A stretch of 64,000 bases of DNA, taken from Callipepla californica brunnescens (taxonomy: Eukaryota > Chordata > Aves > Galliformes > Odontophoridae). Below are positions 48,163 through 59,467 of the stretch, in pieces. A program made the translations under genes and the position numbers. Every line of letters begins with the position of its first letter. Within the stretch, counting starts at the first letter, position 1. A model generated the notes under the pieces. The model made no database searches. It saw only the letters and a program-made list of their open reading frames with translations, and was not told the DNA's origin. Location: positions 7,436,001 through 7,500,000 of the forward strand of contig JALIRH010000030.1 of the NCBI GenBank assembly GCA_023055505.1, read 5' to 3'.

Positions 48163-48819
48163 CAGGGGAGTCAAAATTCCCCAGGACTAGGGTCTCTACA
48201 GGAGACCAGAGACCCTATGTTGAATTAACTATTCATTGGTCAAGAAAGAATGTACAACGAGTGATGGCGCTGGTAGATACTGGGGCAGAAACATCCATCA
48301 TATACGGGGACCCAAAAAAATTTCTGGGCACTAAGGCTATGATAGGTGGGTTTGGGGGGCAGATGATCCCCGTAACCCAAACGTGGTTGAAACTGGGGGT
48401 TGGGCGTCTTCCACCTCGGGAGTACAAGGTATCTATCGCCCCAGTTCCAGAGTACATACTGGGGAAAGACATCTTGTGGGGTCTGACTCTCCAGATCACT
48501 GTGGGAGAGTTCAGACTAAGGGAAAGATGTATTAGTATCCGGGCAGTGCAGGCAATTTTAAGGGGCCATGCAAGAATGGAGCCTATTTCTTTGCCACAGC
48601 CCCGCCGGATAACAAATACGAAACAATACAGACTCCCTGGTGGGTAAGAAGAAATTACCAAGACTGTGCAGGAGTTGGAGAGAGTAGGGATTATTAGACC
48701 TGCACACAGCCCATACAACTCCCCCATATGGCCAGTCAGGAAGTCAGATGGTACATGGCGAATGACGGTAGACTACAGAGAACTAAATAAAGTCACTCCG
48801 CCAATACACGCAGCCGTAC
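48159..48819 (+). pseudogene. Protease and RT N-terminus of ERV family 2, cut by ERV C
   Basis: The frame opens with ATG overlapping the gag stop. The protease has LVDTGAETSIIYGDPKKF and EYILGKDILWGL. A TAA at 48645-48647 interrupts the frame; RT begins (SPYNSPIWPVRKSDGTWRMT) and stops at 48819, where the 5' LTR of ERV C is inserted. The remaining RT does not reappear after ERV C. Confidence 0.82.
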
Positions 48820-49155
48820 TATATGGGAAGTGTTGAATCACGGCCTGAACCACTGATTAATCACCTGAGGCAAGCCCTGAGTCAGCTGCAGGGGCACAAC
48901 TGAGTGCGATTGGAAGGGGTGGAGTTTGACTCCACCTCTCCCAAGACCCCATTTAAGGGCTGACCACCAGTGGGGAAGGATCTCTTGTTGGAGATCCCTC
49001 CCTGGTGGAGTTATCGGCGAGCCCCAACCATCATCAAGGTGAGCCAATCTCTTTTGCTATTTATTTGTATACCATCTACTTAAAGCCTACCAAAAATATA
49101 CCATCCTTTCGCACTACTTCCTTGAAGTGCTTTCCTTGGGGTTATTTGCCCTACA
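48820..49155 (+). repeat. 5' LTR of ERV C (family 1)
   Basis: 336 bp; the start reads TATATGGGAAGTG (first dinucleotide TA instead of TG) and the end CCCTACA. It differs from its 3' partner at roughly 5% of positions. Flanks are GTAC before it and CTAC after the 3' LTR, an imperfect possible 4-bp target duplication. Confidence 0.9.
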
Positions 49156-49157
49156 AT

Positions 49158-49173
49158 TGGCGAGCCAGGCAGG
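49158..49173 (+). other. Primer-binding site of ERV C, tRNA-Arg-like
   Basis: TGGCGAGCCAGGCAGG starts two bases after the LTR and is identical to the site of ERV A. One mismatch against the tRNA-Arg 3' end as I remember it. Confidence 0.6.
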
Positions 49174-49211
49174 ATTAAAAAGATATATATATACTTATAC
49201 AATAACTAACC

Positions 49212-50786
49212 ATGTCTTTCATTTGGAACCTTTTCAAATGGGGCAAGGGGGAGAATGTTATTCCCTTAGACCAAACAATTCCCGGTCAAATTCCAGGATT
49301 TATAGGGTCACCCTATTATGGTCTTGCCACTGTTATTGAAAAATGGGGACCCCTGCGGGTTACAGGCAGTGTTTCTCCTTCTCCAGCCCGGCTGACGGAT
49401 TATTTTCAAGGCCTAGATAAGGATATACTAGTTACAAAAGAACGTCGGCTAGCCGCTTCTGCAGTGGCTTGGCCTCTAATAATGGCTTTACATAAATTAG
49501 ATGTAACAAATACAAATATAGAATCTGAAAATCAGTTGTTAAGAGAGCGAACTGAGAAATTAGAACAACAGTTGGGCACATTAGTAGCAAAAAAGCCTGG
49601 ACTAGATGTGCCAACAAGACAAATATGTACCATATCAGTGGAAGACACCCAGGTCCCTGAAGTAGCGGACCTGGCTGTTTCAGAAGCCAAGGTCTCTAAA
49701 TCGGATCTTGAAGCTCCATCTATGGAGGATCCGTTTGAGATCCGACCAATCACAACTCAAAAAACAAAAAAAGTGCAAGATAGACCAGCGGGGGTGCCTC
49801 CTGACCAATGTCCCCCTGCTGAAACATGCTTGCATGTGACAGGTCACCCGTATACGACGAATGAGTTGATGGACCTAGTACAACGGTTCCATCAAAAACC
49901 AAGAGAGAGCATACCATCATGGCTCCTGAGGTTATGGGATGCAGGAGCTGAAAGTGTGTTAGTCAGTGGGACAGAGATGTCAAAATTAGCGTCTATAACT
50001 ATACACCCAGCCCTGAGGCAAAGATTATATGCCGCCATCCATTACGCTAATGAAAATCATTCTCTTATAGATTGGTTGATGGCAGCATGCCGCCTAGCAT
50101 GGCCTAACAAATCTGATATTCCACTTAATACCGGTTTATGGTCCTCTATGGAGGACCTCCGAACATACATCTGGGAACTGGGTATGAGAGAGGCCATGTA
50201 TTCAGAAAACTTCAAAAGCCCTGATACAGAAAAATTTACAGCAGGTATGCAAGACCTAATACTACAGCAAGCCCCCTCTCACCTTTATGGGACTTTGGTT
50301 TCCATACTAAACCCCTTAGTGGCTTCGAAGGCTATCGTCCAACAGGCAGCCCAGTTGGTGGCAGACCTTGGGGAAACGGAGCGCATAAGAACTAGGCACA
50401 ATATCCGTATGATAGAAGAATCTGAGGCATTCCCGATTAAAACTAGGAAGCCTGTCCCACGGATACCCCGATCGGGCCCCATACGGGTATCCCGGGAGAC
50501 TATGTTTAATGATCTTATATGGGCCGGGGTTGCCTTTGCTAAAATCGATGGGCAACCAAACCATGTGTTGTTACAGCTTTGGAAGCAACTGAGAAATGAT
50601 CAGAAATTTCAGAGTACTCCCAGAAAATCAGGAGTACGAATAATACAGGCAGCACCACCAACAACTTGGAATTTGGCTGACTTTATAGTCCCAAATAGAA
50701 GGAAGAAACATCCACAAGTGTCACGAGCTACAGTGCCTGAACCACCTGTGGTAAAAGACTTAGACCTAGCGAACTTCATGGAGTAA
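49212..50786 (+). CDS. Gag-like coiled-coil protein of ERV C, intact ORF (ENS-1/ERNI-like candidate)
   Basis: This is an uninterrupted 524-codon ORF, the longest retroviral gag-like frame in the window. The start at 49212 is shared by other family members. Features: N-terminal FIWNLFKWGKGENVIPLDQT, a coiled coil at about residues 97-118 (ENQLLRERTEKLEQQLGTL), an acidic linker with SKSDLEAPSMEDPFEIRP, and a capsid-like helical region (residues 210-400, FHQKPRESIPSWLLRLWDAG). The C-terminus is basic (VPNRRKKHPQVSRA) with no Cys-His box. Chicken ENS-1/ERNI are LTR-flanked genes encoding a coiled-coil protein of about 490 residues expressed in early embryos; length, coiled coil and LTR context fit, but I cannot check identity. 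The next frame (protease) is in the -1 phase. Confidence 0.75.
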   Translation: MSFIWNLFKWGKGENVIPLDQTIPGQIPGFIGSPYYGLATVIEKWGPLRVTGSVSPSPARLTDYFQGLDKDILVTKERRLAASAVAWPLIMALHKLDVTNTNIESENQLLRERTEKLEQQLGTLVAKKPGLDVPTRQICTISVEDTQVPEVADLAVSEAKVSKSDLEAPSMEDPFEIRPITTQKTKKVQDRPAGVPPDQCPPAETCLHVTGHPYTTNELMDLVQRFHQKPRESIPSWLLRLWDAGAESVLVSGTEMSKLASITIHPALRQRLYAAIHYANENHSLIDWLMAACRLAWPNKSDIPLNTGLWSSMEDLRTYIWELGMREAMYSENFKSPDTEKFTAGMQDLILQQAPSHLYGTLVSILNPLVASKAIVQQAAQLVADLGETERIRTRHNIRMIEESEAFPIKTRKPVPRIPRSGPIRVSRETMFNDLIWAGVAFAKIDGQPNHVLLQLWKQLRNDQKFQSTPRKSGVRIIQAAPPTTWNLADFIVPNRRKKHPQVSRATVPEPPVVKDLDLANFME

Positions 50787-50878
50787 CGAAGAACTTTGGT
50801 CCCTTTAGGGCCTCCAGATGTGACCGGAGGCCCTATGTAGAATTAGAGATATTTTGGACGGATAAAAATATTCAAAAG

Positions 50879-52477
50879 GTGATGGCTTTAGTAGACACTG
50901 GTGCGGAAACATCAATTATATATGGAGACCCAACAAAATTTAAGGGCAATAGAGTGATGATTGGTGGGTTTGGGGGACAGACCATTCCGGTCACCCAAAC
51001 ATGGCTGAAATTGGGGGTCGGGCGTCTCCCACCCTGGGAGTATAAAGTGTCAATTGCCCCAATTCCAGAATACATCTTGGGCATAGACATTTTATGGGGT
51101 CTGGCTCTCCAGACAACCGTGGGAGAATTCAGACTTCGACAGAGGTACATTAGTGTCCGGGCAATACAGACAGTATTGAGGGGCCATGCGAAACATGAGC
51201 CAATTTGTTTGCTGAAACCACGCCGGATTACTAATGTAAGACAGTATAGACTCCCGGGGGGGGGGCAGGAAGAAATATCAAAAACGGTGCAGGAACTAGA
51301 AAAAGTAGGTATTATAAGACCTGCACATAGTCCATATAATTCCCCCATATGGCCAGTGCGGAAGTCGGATGGAACATGGAGAATGACAGTAGATTATAGG
51401 GAATTAAATAAGGTCACAGCACCCATCCATGCGGCCGTACCCAATATTGCTTCCCTAATGGACACACTTAGTAGAGAAATCAAGACCTACCATTGTGTCC
51501 TGGATTTGGCAAATGCATTTTTTAGTATTCTGATCGCCAAAGAATCGCAAGACCAATTTGCATTTACATGGGGAGGCAGGCAGTGGACCTTTCAGGTCCT
51601 GCCACAGGGGTACGTGCATTCACCAACATACTGTCATAACTTGGTGGCGCGTGACCTAGCTAATTGGAGGAAACCTAATAATAACATCAACCTATATCAC
51701 TACATTGATGATCTCCTGTTAACATCCGACTCACTGGAAGCAGTAGGAGAGGCGGCAGATTCATTAACTGCCTACCTAGGTGAAAGAGGATGGGCTATCA
51801 ATCCTCAAAAGGTGCAAGGTCCAGGCCTGTCTGTAAAATTTCTGGGGGTAGTCTGGTCAGGAAAGACCAAAGTGCTACCCAGTGCCATCATAGATAAGGT
51901 TCAGGCATTTCCAGTCCCTACAACAGCAAAGCAGCTGCAGGAATTTCTAGGTATACTGGGATACTGGCGTTCCTTTCTACCTCATTTGGCGCAGCTGCTG
52001 AGACCTTTGTATAGACTCACAAAAAAGGGCCAATCATGGGATTGGGGGAGAACAGAACAGGATGCTTTCCAGCAAGCAAAACGGGTGGTGAAACAAGCCC
52101 AGGCATTGGGTATATTCGATCCTACCCTCCCAGCTGAATTGGATGTTCATGTTACTCAGGATGGCTTTGGCTGGGGCCTGTGGCAACGTCAGAGTTCTGT
52201 TCGGACTCCCATTGGATTTTGGTCTCAGGTCTGGCATGGAGCAGAAGAAAGATATAGTATGATTGAAAAAGAGCTATTGGCTGCCTATACTGCCTTGCAA
52301 GCGGTAGAGCCAATAACCCAGACGGCTGAAGTCGTAGTTAAGACCACTCTTCCAATTCAGGGGTGGGTAAGAGATCTGACCCACCTTCCTAAGACAGGGG
52401 TGGCCCAGGCACAGACGGTGGCACGATGGGTCGCCTATCTCAGCCAGAGGAGTAGTCTGTCTTCCTCACCACTGTAA
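50879..52477 (+). pseudogene. Protease and reverse transcriptase of ERV C
   Basis: The -1 frame is open from about 50755 and includes the protease active site LVDTGAETSIIYGDP. RT follows: SPYNSPIWPVRKSDGTWRMT, LDLANAFFSILI, LPQGYVHSPTYCHNL, and the catalytic YIDDLLLTS at 51701. RT connection and the QVWHGAEERYSMIEKELLA tether follow. A TAA at 52475-52477 ends the frame before RNase H. ERV B unit 2 has the same TAA. The polymerase domain itself is intact. Confidence 0.88.
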
Positions 52478-52948
52478 AAAGAGCTCCAAAAGATTCTAGG
52501 CCCGGTGACGTATCACAGTGATGCACAAAAACAAGCCTTGGTTGCTCCGCCAGAGAAGAGTCCCGTCCAGGAAGGAGAATATCCCATTCCTGAAGATGCC
52601 TGGTACACGGATGGGTCCAGCAAGGGCAACCCAAGTAAGTGGAGAGCAGAAGCATACCATCCTGCTACAGACACAATATGGTTTGAAGAGGGGGATGGTC
52701 AAAGCAGCCAGTGGGCAGAGCTGCGGGCCGTGTGGATGGTTATAACCAAAGAACCTGGTGACGGTATCCTGAATATTTGCACAGATAGTTGGGCTGTGTA
52801 CAGGGGGCTCACTCTTTGGATCGCACAGTGGGCTACCCAGGACTGGACTATCCACTCCCGACCGATCTGGGGCAAAGATATGTGGTCACACATATGGAAT
52901 ACAGTCAAACACAGAACTGTACGTGTCTACCATGTTTCTGGTCACTGA
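52478..52948 (+). pseudogene. RNase H of ERV C
   Basis: Continues in phase after the stop. The D-E-D residues lie in YTDGSSKGNPSKW, QWAELRAVWMVI and CTDSWAVYRGL. It ends at a private TGA (52946-52948) in the VYHVSGH block. The next part is open again. Confidence 0.82.
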
Positions 52949-53608
52949 CCCCTACAGTCACCAGGAAATGATGAAGCCGACACACTGGCCCGAGTTAGAT
53001 GGGTTGAGAACTCACCATCTGAGAACATCGCCTACTGGTTACATCAAAAGCTGCGGCATGCTGGACAGAAGACCACGTGGGCAGCTGCCAGAGCATGGGG
53101 ACTGCCCGTACAATTATCGGACGTAGCTCAAGCATGCCGAGACTGTGATGCCTGCTCCAGAGTGAGACCGAGGTCGTTGCCTGAAACTACAGCCCATCTT
53201 GCTAGAGGACACAATCCTCTACAGCGATGGCAGGTTGATTATACTGGGCCCCTCCCTCGATCTGAGGGAGCGAGATATGCCCTAACCTGTGTTGACACCG
53301 CGAGTGGGCTAATGCAGGCCTATCCAGTACCAAAAGCCAACCAGGCATATACCATCAAGGTGCTCACGAGATCGATGGCTGCCTACAAGACACTGCAAGT
53401 CATTGAGAGCGACCAAGGGACTCATTTCATGGGTGCAATGATACAACGCTGGGCAGAAGAGAACAATACTGAGTGGCGATTCCACCTGCCATACAATCCA
53501 ACGGGGGCAGGCCTTCTTGAGCGTTATAATGGCATTCTCAAGGCTGCCCTGAAGACAGACTCTCAGTCTCTGCAGGTGTGGACAAAGAGACTCCACAAAA
53601 CCCTTTGA
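52949..53608 (+). pseudogene. Integrase of ERV C
   Basis: HLHQ-like zinc region (YWLHQKLRHAG, CRDCDACSRVRP), catalytic D in WQVDYTGPL, D in IESDQGTHF, E in GAGLLERYNG, with 35 residues between the last two. All three acidic residues are present. A TGA at 53606-53608 is shared with ERV B unit 2. Confidence 0.85.
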
Positions 53609-53639
53609 GATCTGAATGAAAGACCTAGAGATGGCAGAC

Positions 53640-54165
53640 CCAGTGTCTTGAAAACAACATGGGCCTCCCCACTTAGGATCCAAATTACAGGTACAGATAA
53701 TGAGGTAAGACCTCAGACTGGCCTGAGAACAATCTTCTGCTCCCTGCCCCTGAGAACCTAAGACCAGGCACCAATAAAATAAGATGGCCTTGGAAGGTGC
53801 AGGTAGGACCATGATGGTGTGGCCTACTTGCACCTTGGGGGAGATTGTTGGAGGTGGGAGGTTCAGTAGTCCCTCCGGTAATTGGTACATGGCCTACCGA
53901 TATTGTGGTCAACACTCCAGTCTTTATTCCTAAAGGAACCCCTATCATGTCTCTGTGACAGATCAGGACACCCCCTTTAGTGCCTGATCTAATCGTGCAG
54001 CCACAGACATCGGGCCAAAAAGTTTGGTACAGGTGGCCAGGGCATGCCCCTGTACAAGCTGAAGTGTTGACCCAAGACAGGAATACGGCCTGTATAGTGC
54101 CCTGGAGGGCGGACCTCCCCCTCTTGGTACCTTTGAAACATCTATATTACTCCCCGTGAGTCTGT
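53640..54165 (+). pseudogene. Post-integrase dUTPase-like region of ERV C
   Basis: Collinear with 26014-26530. A one-base deletion near 53721 shifts the frame, TGA at about 53813 follows, and the TGA after MSL (near 53956) is shared with ERV B unit 2. VQAEVLTQDRNTACIVPWRA is readable afterwards. dUTPase identity is inferred from motif spacing. Confidence 0.45.
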
Positions 54166-54488
54166 GAGTCACCGGAGGGAACCAAATGATGCTGCAGAGT
54201 TCCAGAGTTGCTATAAGATCATATGCAATATCCGGTGATGGTCTACCTGGGACTGATGAAGAGTAGGATGGACCTGCACAACATGACCGCGTGCTTCCAG
54301 TAGACACCACCGAGCACTGGCCCAAGGAAGAACACGAGCCATACGCTGATCATCACTCATCCCAGATTACATCGATACACATCGCGACGGTCTATTATGT
54401 AAAACGTTGCGATATATTGGGTCTCTGTATTAAGGAGGGCTCAACCTATAATTACTTAATCAGTGGTTCATGTCGTGAAGGGGTGGAG
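54166..54488 (+). other. ERV C pre-LTR region and polypurine tract
   Basis: Conserved non-coding stretch ending in GAAGGGGTGGAG at 54477-54488. A 93-codon frame (54291-54572) crosses into U3 and matches the one at 26667. No env. Confidence 0.6.
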
Positions 54489-54825
54489 TGTATGGGAACT
54501 GTTGAATCACGGCCTGAACCACTGATTGATCACCTGAGGCCAGCACTGAGTCAGCTGCAGGGGCACAACTGAGTGTGATTGGAAGGGGTGGAGTTTGACT
54601 CCACCTCTCCCAAGACCCCATTTAAGGGCTGACCACCAGCAGGGAAGGGTCTCTTGTTGGAGATCCCTCCCTGGTGGAGTTATCGGCGAGCCTCAACCAT
54701 CAGCAAGGTGAGCCAATCTCTTTTGCTATTATTTTGTATAACATCTACTTAAATCCTACCAAAAATATACCATCCTTTCGCACTAACTTCCTTGAAGTGC
54801 TTTCCTTAGGGTTATTTGCCCTGCA
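54489..54825 (+). repeat. 3' LTR of ERV C
   Basis: 337 bp, TGTATGGGAACTG to GCCCTGCA. The AACTG variant differs from the AAGTG of its 5' partner and matches LTRs A, B1 and B3. The right flank is neither family 2 pol nor block D. Confidence 0.9.
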
Positions 54826-55424
54826 CTACCCAAGCAATAACAGATCTCCAGCTGTCAAACCCCCTACTTCACTCCACACCATAACTTTATTTCTGGAGGC
54901 AACCCCAGCTTTAATATCCTGCAAACATATGCAATCAGCTTCAAGACATACCTCCCTTTCAGGAGCTTTCTTGGTAGTCCATCATCCTGGTCTGAAGTCT
55001 TCTTTCTCTTCCTTTCCCACACACTCATGGATTTAGTAGTGCTGTGCATGGACCAGAGGTTAATCTCTATTCAGTTCTGGACCCATGAGCTGAGCTGTCT
55101 CGCTCACCACCTGCTGATAGGGGAGGAACATGGTGCGACAGAGGATGGAGATCTTTCATTGTACGCTCTGGGTATTCTTTATCTCTTCAAGAGCCAACTG
55201 GGACTGCAGGGGTTGGTTTGGTTCCAAAGGCAATGGCTTTATAGTCACGGCACACAGCTGTGCTCCCTCTGATGCCCATGGGTGTGAAGAAAAGCCCTAA
55301 GGCGTTTGACTCTTTGAATAACTATTCATTATTTCTTTCCCTATTCATTATTGCCAGTCCGGGTGTTGCATTAATGGCTAAAATGTTTTGTTAGAAAATA
55401 AACCTCCTTTGCATTCCCACAGGC

Positions 55425-55592
55425 AATCCCACCCAGGGAGGCGGTGGAGTCATCATCCCTGGAGGTGAATATTCCACAAACATGGAGATGTGTCACTGAG
55501 GCACGTGGTCAGCAGGCAGTACTGGTGGTACGTGGACGGTTGGACTGGATGAGTACTTCAGATTCCTCTCCAGTCTTCATGATTGTATGATT
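55425..55592 (+). mobile_element. Old CR1 3'-end fragment
   Basis: Contains TCATCCCTGGAGGTGAATAT, GGACGGTTGGACTGGATGAG and a diverged terminus TCATGATTGTATGATTCC, in the order of the CR1 3' end. No coding capacity. Confidence 0.6.
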
Positions 55593-55679
55593 CCACTATC
55601 CTGGTTGGCGTACAATGTTTGCTCTTTGCTTTTAGAAGTCTGGCTCAAAAGGTCAGAGCTCCTGCTCAGTGAGGGGTGC

Positions 55680-55823
55680 TTTCCCCTTGGAGGTGTGCAA
55701 CATGTGGGACGGAAGTGTGCTTTGGTATTAGAATCAGATGGTAATGAGAAAACAATTCCCCCTTGGAGGCAGGCAGCCTTTGGGACAGAGGTGTGTTTTG
55801 GCATTAGATTATAATGAGAACAA
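55680..55823 (+). repeat. Two-unit imperfect direct repeat (about 72 bp)
   Basis: Both units read TCCCCTTGGAGG, then GGGAC, GAAGTGTG or GAGGTGTG, TTTGG, ATTAGA and TAATGAGAA in order, about 75% identical. Origin unknown. Confidence 0.55.
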
Positions 55824-56524
55824 TTTACGCACAGAAATCACAGTCAGTTGCCTCCAATATTCACTCCAAACCTGGTTCCATGTAGCGCCTCCTATCCAAC
55901 TTATGTTTTTAAGGTCCTGTGTTAATATCTGCTTAAATTACTGATAATTGATGCTTGTGCTATGCAAATATATCAATACATTTCCAGTATTGTATGACTA
56001 ATTTTTAAGCACAAACTCTCACTGTCCTCGGGCAAAGACTCATGCTTCAAGGAAGTGTAAAATAAATGAAATGTGTTTTGATGTCGGTTGGTTGTTTTCT
56101 TCCTTTCTCTCTTTCCTCAAAAATCCCCTTTTTCTTGGTGTTGCTGGTGTATTAAGGGGTCAGATGAATCAGGACTGGGGGATTCACACTTGCTCATCTG
56201 AATGCCTCGCTCAGACTTAGTTGCAAGTAGACTCAGTCTCTTGCATATAAGGCAGCTCATTTTAAGTGAGATGAATCTTATCTCTTTACTATGCCACCTC
56301 AATCTTTTTGCAGCCCCTCCCCCCAAAAAATTCTTGCTTGCTTGCTTGTTCTCTCCTAATTGAAGTGTCTGATTGCTTAAGGTTATGTGGAATGCACCCC
56401 CTTCGCTCTTGCCTTAATGCAACAATGAAACACATGCTCCACTCTGACAGCTTTACTAAGCAAGATAACTGTCTCGCTGTTGCAATCTCTGAGGAGTCCT
56501 GACATGAAATTATGTATAGCCTCA

Positions 56525-57034
56525 TCAGGCGGGGAGGGAGGGGGGGAGGGGAGGAAGGAAGGAGATGGACCTAGAATGAAGATAGCGGCAATGATCTGAG
56601 GAGAAATACTAATTTACTAAAGAAGATATCGGAAAACAAAATAGCACAATATAATACAACATACCTATAATACAATATACACAATATAGTTGTAATTGAA
56701 AGCAATAAATCAAATAGAATGAGCAAGAGCGAGGGTCCAATAAACCAAAGGCCTTACGCTAAACGCTGACAGTGAGACTGCAGTGAGCATCCGCAGCTGG
56801 GTTGATCCCCAAAGGAATGAGAGCATCTCGTGGCACTCAGCCTCTGAGCAGAAAAAACATAAAAATACAAAACAATGCAAAGTCCTCTGCTTAACGTCAT
56901 TCTTCTTCTCTCCTGAGACAGGTATACCTGGAACTGTCGGTGATCCACGGTTCTGCAGCATTAACTCTTTCATTCTCAATGCACTACATGATGTTATGAT
57001 GCGGAATACCAATACAAATCATAAAACCAGGACA
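56525..57034 (-). repeat. Solo LTR of the ERV-L-like family
   Basis: The reverse complement starts TGTCCTGGTTTTATG, continues through ATCATAACATCATGTAGTGC and AAGGCCTTTGGTTTATTGG, and ends in a C/T-rich U5. It matches the LTRs at 30205 and 36018 over the full length, with about 15-20% divergence. The left boundary is approximate. Confidence 0.75.
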
Positions 57035-57082
57035 CGTTTCATAAGATATGGTCCTCATTATGACCATAATGACCATCTCCCT

Positions 57083-57421
57083 TGCATGGGAAATGATGAA
57101 TCAAGACCTGATGGATCACCTGAGGTGAGCACTGAGTCAGCCCCAGGAGCACAGGTGAAGGCAGTGTACCTGTGTGACTAGAAGGGGGAGAGTCTGGCTC
57201 CACCTATCCCAGACCCCATTTAAGGGCTGACCACCCCTAGGGAATAATATCTCATTGGAGATCCCTCTCCTGTGGAGTTATCAGTGATCCTTGACAATCT
57301 GCAAAATGTAAGCCTCTTTTTTTTTACCAGATGTCTGTTTACCACGCTGATAAGCCTAGCAAAATATACTATCTTCCTCACTATCTTCTGTGAATAGTGT
57401 TCTTTTGGGATTTGCCGTGTA
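57083..57421 (+). repeat. Diverged solo LTR of family 1
   Basis: TGCATGGGAAATGATGAATC, then CACCTGAGGTGAGCACTGAG, TTTAAGGGCTGACCACC and GAGATCCCTC follow the family 1 LTR order. The GAGGTGAGCAC variant matches the 3' LTR of ERV A. No primer site or gag follows. Confidence 0.7.
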
Positions 57422-57589
57422 ATGTTTTCAAAGTGGATTTGGTGTTTTGCCAGGACTATAGGTGGAACAAACATATTTTCTAATAGGCTGAGCAAAGGTA
57501 TAATTTCACCACACTGCAACACTGCCTGTTGCTTCGAGATTAAATGTGACCAGAGTTGTCATTTGAGCATCTTAAAAGAGATTGAAAAG

Positions 57590-57862
57590 CTGATGGATGG
57601 ATGGAGGGAGGGATGGAGGGATGGATGGAGGGATGGATGGAGAGATGGATGGAGGGATGGAGAGATGGAGGGATGGAGGGAGGGATGGAGGGAGGGATGG
57701 ATGGATGGGTGGGTGGATGGATGGAGAGATGGAGGGATGGATGGAGGGATGGATGGAGGGATGGATGGAGGGATGGATGGGTGGGTGGATGGATGGATGG
57801 GTGGGTGGATGGATGGAGAGATGGAGAGATGGATGGATGGATAGATGGATAGATAGGTATCA
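57590..57862 (+). repeat. (GGAT)n-type microsatellite with interspersed GGGA and GAGA
   Basis: About 270 bp of GGATGGATGGAGGGAT-type tetranucleotide repeats with irregular higher order. ORFs across it encode W-, M-, D- and G-rich repeats and are artefacts. Confidence 0.9.
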
Positions 57863-58640
57863 GTTTGGCAAGTTCAAGTATTGTTATAGAGTATAGAACT
57901 TTAATGGGATACTGTGTTTAGGACATCCCATAATAGAAAACATTAGAGAGACATACACTGAACAAAACATAGAACACCTTCCAACAACCATGTTTTGGAT
58001 GGAACTCCTGGACTGGTGTTACAGCAAACATCTCTCTGACACTAAAAAGCATCAATGACAGAATGGGTTTCTTTTGGTGACCACATCTGGCAGATATGAG
58101 ATGGGTCCCTAGGTTGATTTCCAAATTTATTAGGAAATTGGAAACACCACAGCGGAGTTACATGCAAATCATAATCAGTTTGATAAAAAGGGGTAGAAGA
58201 AGGGATCAAAAGGAGTGGCATTACTGCGCAGGGAGTAGCCAGTAAGCCAGCAAAACCTGTGAAAACTCAAACCCAAGTGTGAAGTTTAACAGACCAAAAG
58301 ACAGCACCCACACATGATACTATGCAACCAAAACACACAGTGTAATCAAGAGGTGTATTCAGCGTTCTAGTATGATCACATCTTCAATATTTGTCCCAGA
58401 ACACAAATGATTAAAGTCAGCTGTCTGCCTTTCTGTGTTCAGTCCAGGTCCAATGGGGGTCTTCCGCAAAACAAAACAGGACATAGGCCTGCCCTGTTGG
58501 GGCTTGTTAATGTGGTTCAAATGAGGGAATAATCCGATGACTGCTACTTTTACATTCCTTTTCCCAGGCATCCTTATCCTTCTAAGTATATTTAACAGGT
58601 CGTTTCCTTTCGTTGTAAGTTTCCTAATGTACATCCACCC
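57863..58640. other. Unassigned interval
   Basis: No ORF above 91 codons, no repeat shared with other parts of the window, no RNA gene seen. Confidence 0.35.
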
Positions 58641-58799
58641 TCCTTCCCCCCCTACCCACTTGAGAGGGGAGAGGGAATTAGTTTTCCTGCGGTCTTTGTG
58701 CCCGTGCTGATTCCAAAGTTGGGGGCCCTCGGAGGTGGAGTGTCACTTCTTTGGGACTTTTGTTCTGGCCACCCACTAACTAACTCTTCTAACTTGTCT

Positions 58800-59467
58800 G
58801 TAGATAAACCATCCATTCATTCTCGCGGAATGCCCTTCTGTCGGCCCAGAGTCCAAAAACTGTTACGTTTATGATCTATATTTTGCCCGCTTGCTTTCAC
58901 TGAAAGTGAGACCCTTTTAAATCTGTTGCTCTCCGGATTAGATAGGGGAGGGACCAAATTGGCCACTGTGCACCTTACTCCCTTTGTCTCAAATTTACTG
59001 TTGGAAGAAGTCAATGGTCCATATTTTCTCCCACAGTTAATTAATTCTTGGGCAACCTCCCCCCCACGTCCATGCTTTGTACCCTGACTGCAAGTGGTCA
59101 GGGGTTGCAGCTCCTTCTAATGCTGCCTGAATTCTTTCTCCCTGAGGCATAGCCTGTATTTTTCTTTGCAGTTGTATACCTATAGGTTTCAACAATTCTG
59201 GAAGCCCCCTGATAAGAGGGGTCATTCTCTCAGGATCAACAGGCATCATCATAGGGGATTCATGGTGTGGCTGCAGCTTTCTATCATACATCATTTGCAG
59301 GCAAGCAGCCTTTTGAACACTTTCCACTAATTGATCAACTGTCCCAGTAATGGCAAGGGGGTCTCCCCTTTCTAGAGGGTTAAGACCACCTGCCCAGTAG
59401 GCAGCTCTCTGTGTTAGAGACCAGAGAGCACGATTGTTGCCAGTAGTTAAAAATACTCCTTTAAAAA
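58800..59467 (-). pseudogene. Gag capsid fragment of a minus-strand ERV
   Basis: The frame 59467-59037 reads VFLTTGNNRALWSLTQRAAY, DQLVESVQKAACLQMMYDRK and LLKPIGIQLQRKIQAMPQGE, which resembles a retroviral capsid C-terminal region. Downstream, 59014-58817 is open for 65 codons (KFETKGVRCTVANLVPPLSN) without a clear nucleocapsid Cys-His box. The N-terminal gag part is beyond an inserted LTR. No pol of this element is found. Confidence 0.6.

Larger units (their letters stand above)
54826..56524. other. Mostly unassigned single-copy interval
   Basis: Except for a CR1 tail (55425-55592) and a small direct repeat (55680-55823), I see no ORF above 120 codons, no RNA gene and no match to other parts of the window. 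G-runs at 56528-56560 mark the next LTR. Confidence 0.4.

Noticed and set aside
57421..57896. ORFs of 83-140 codons near 57.6 kb
   Set aside because: They translate the GGAT microsatellite.
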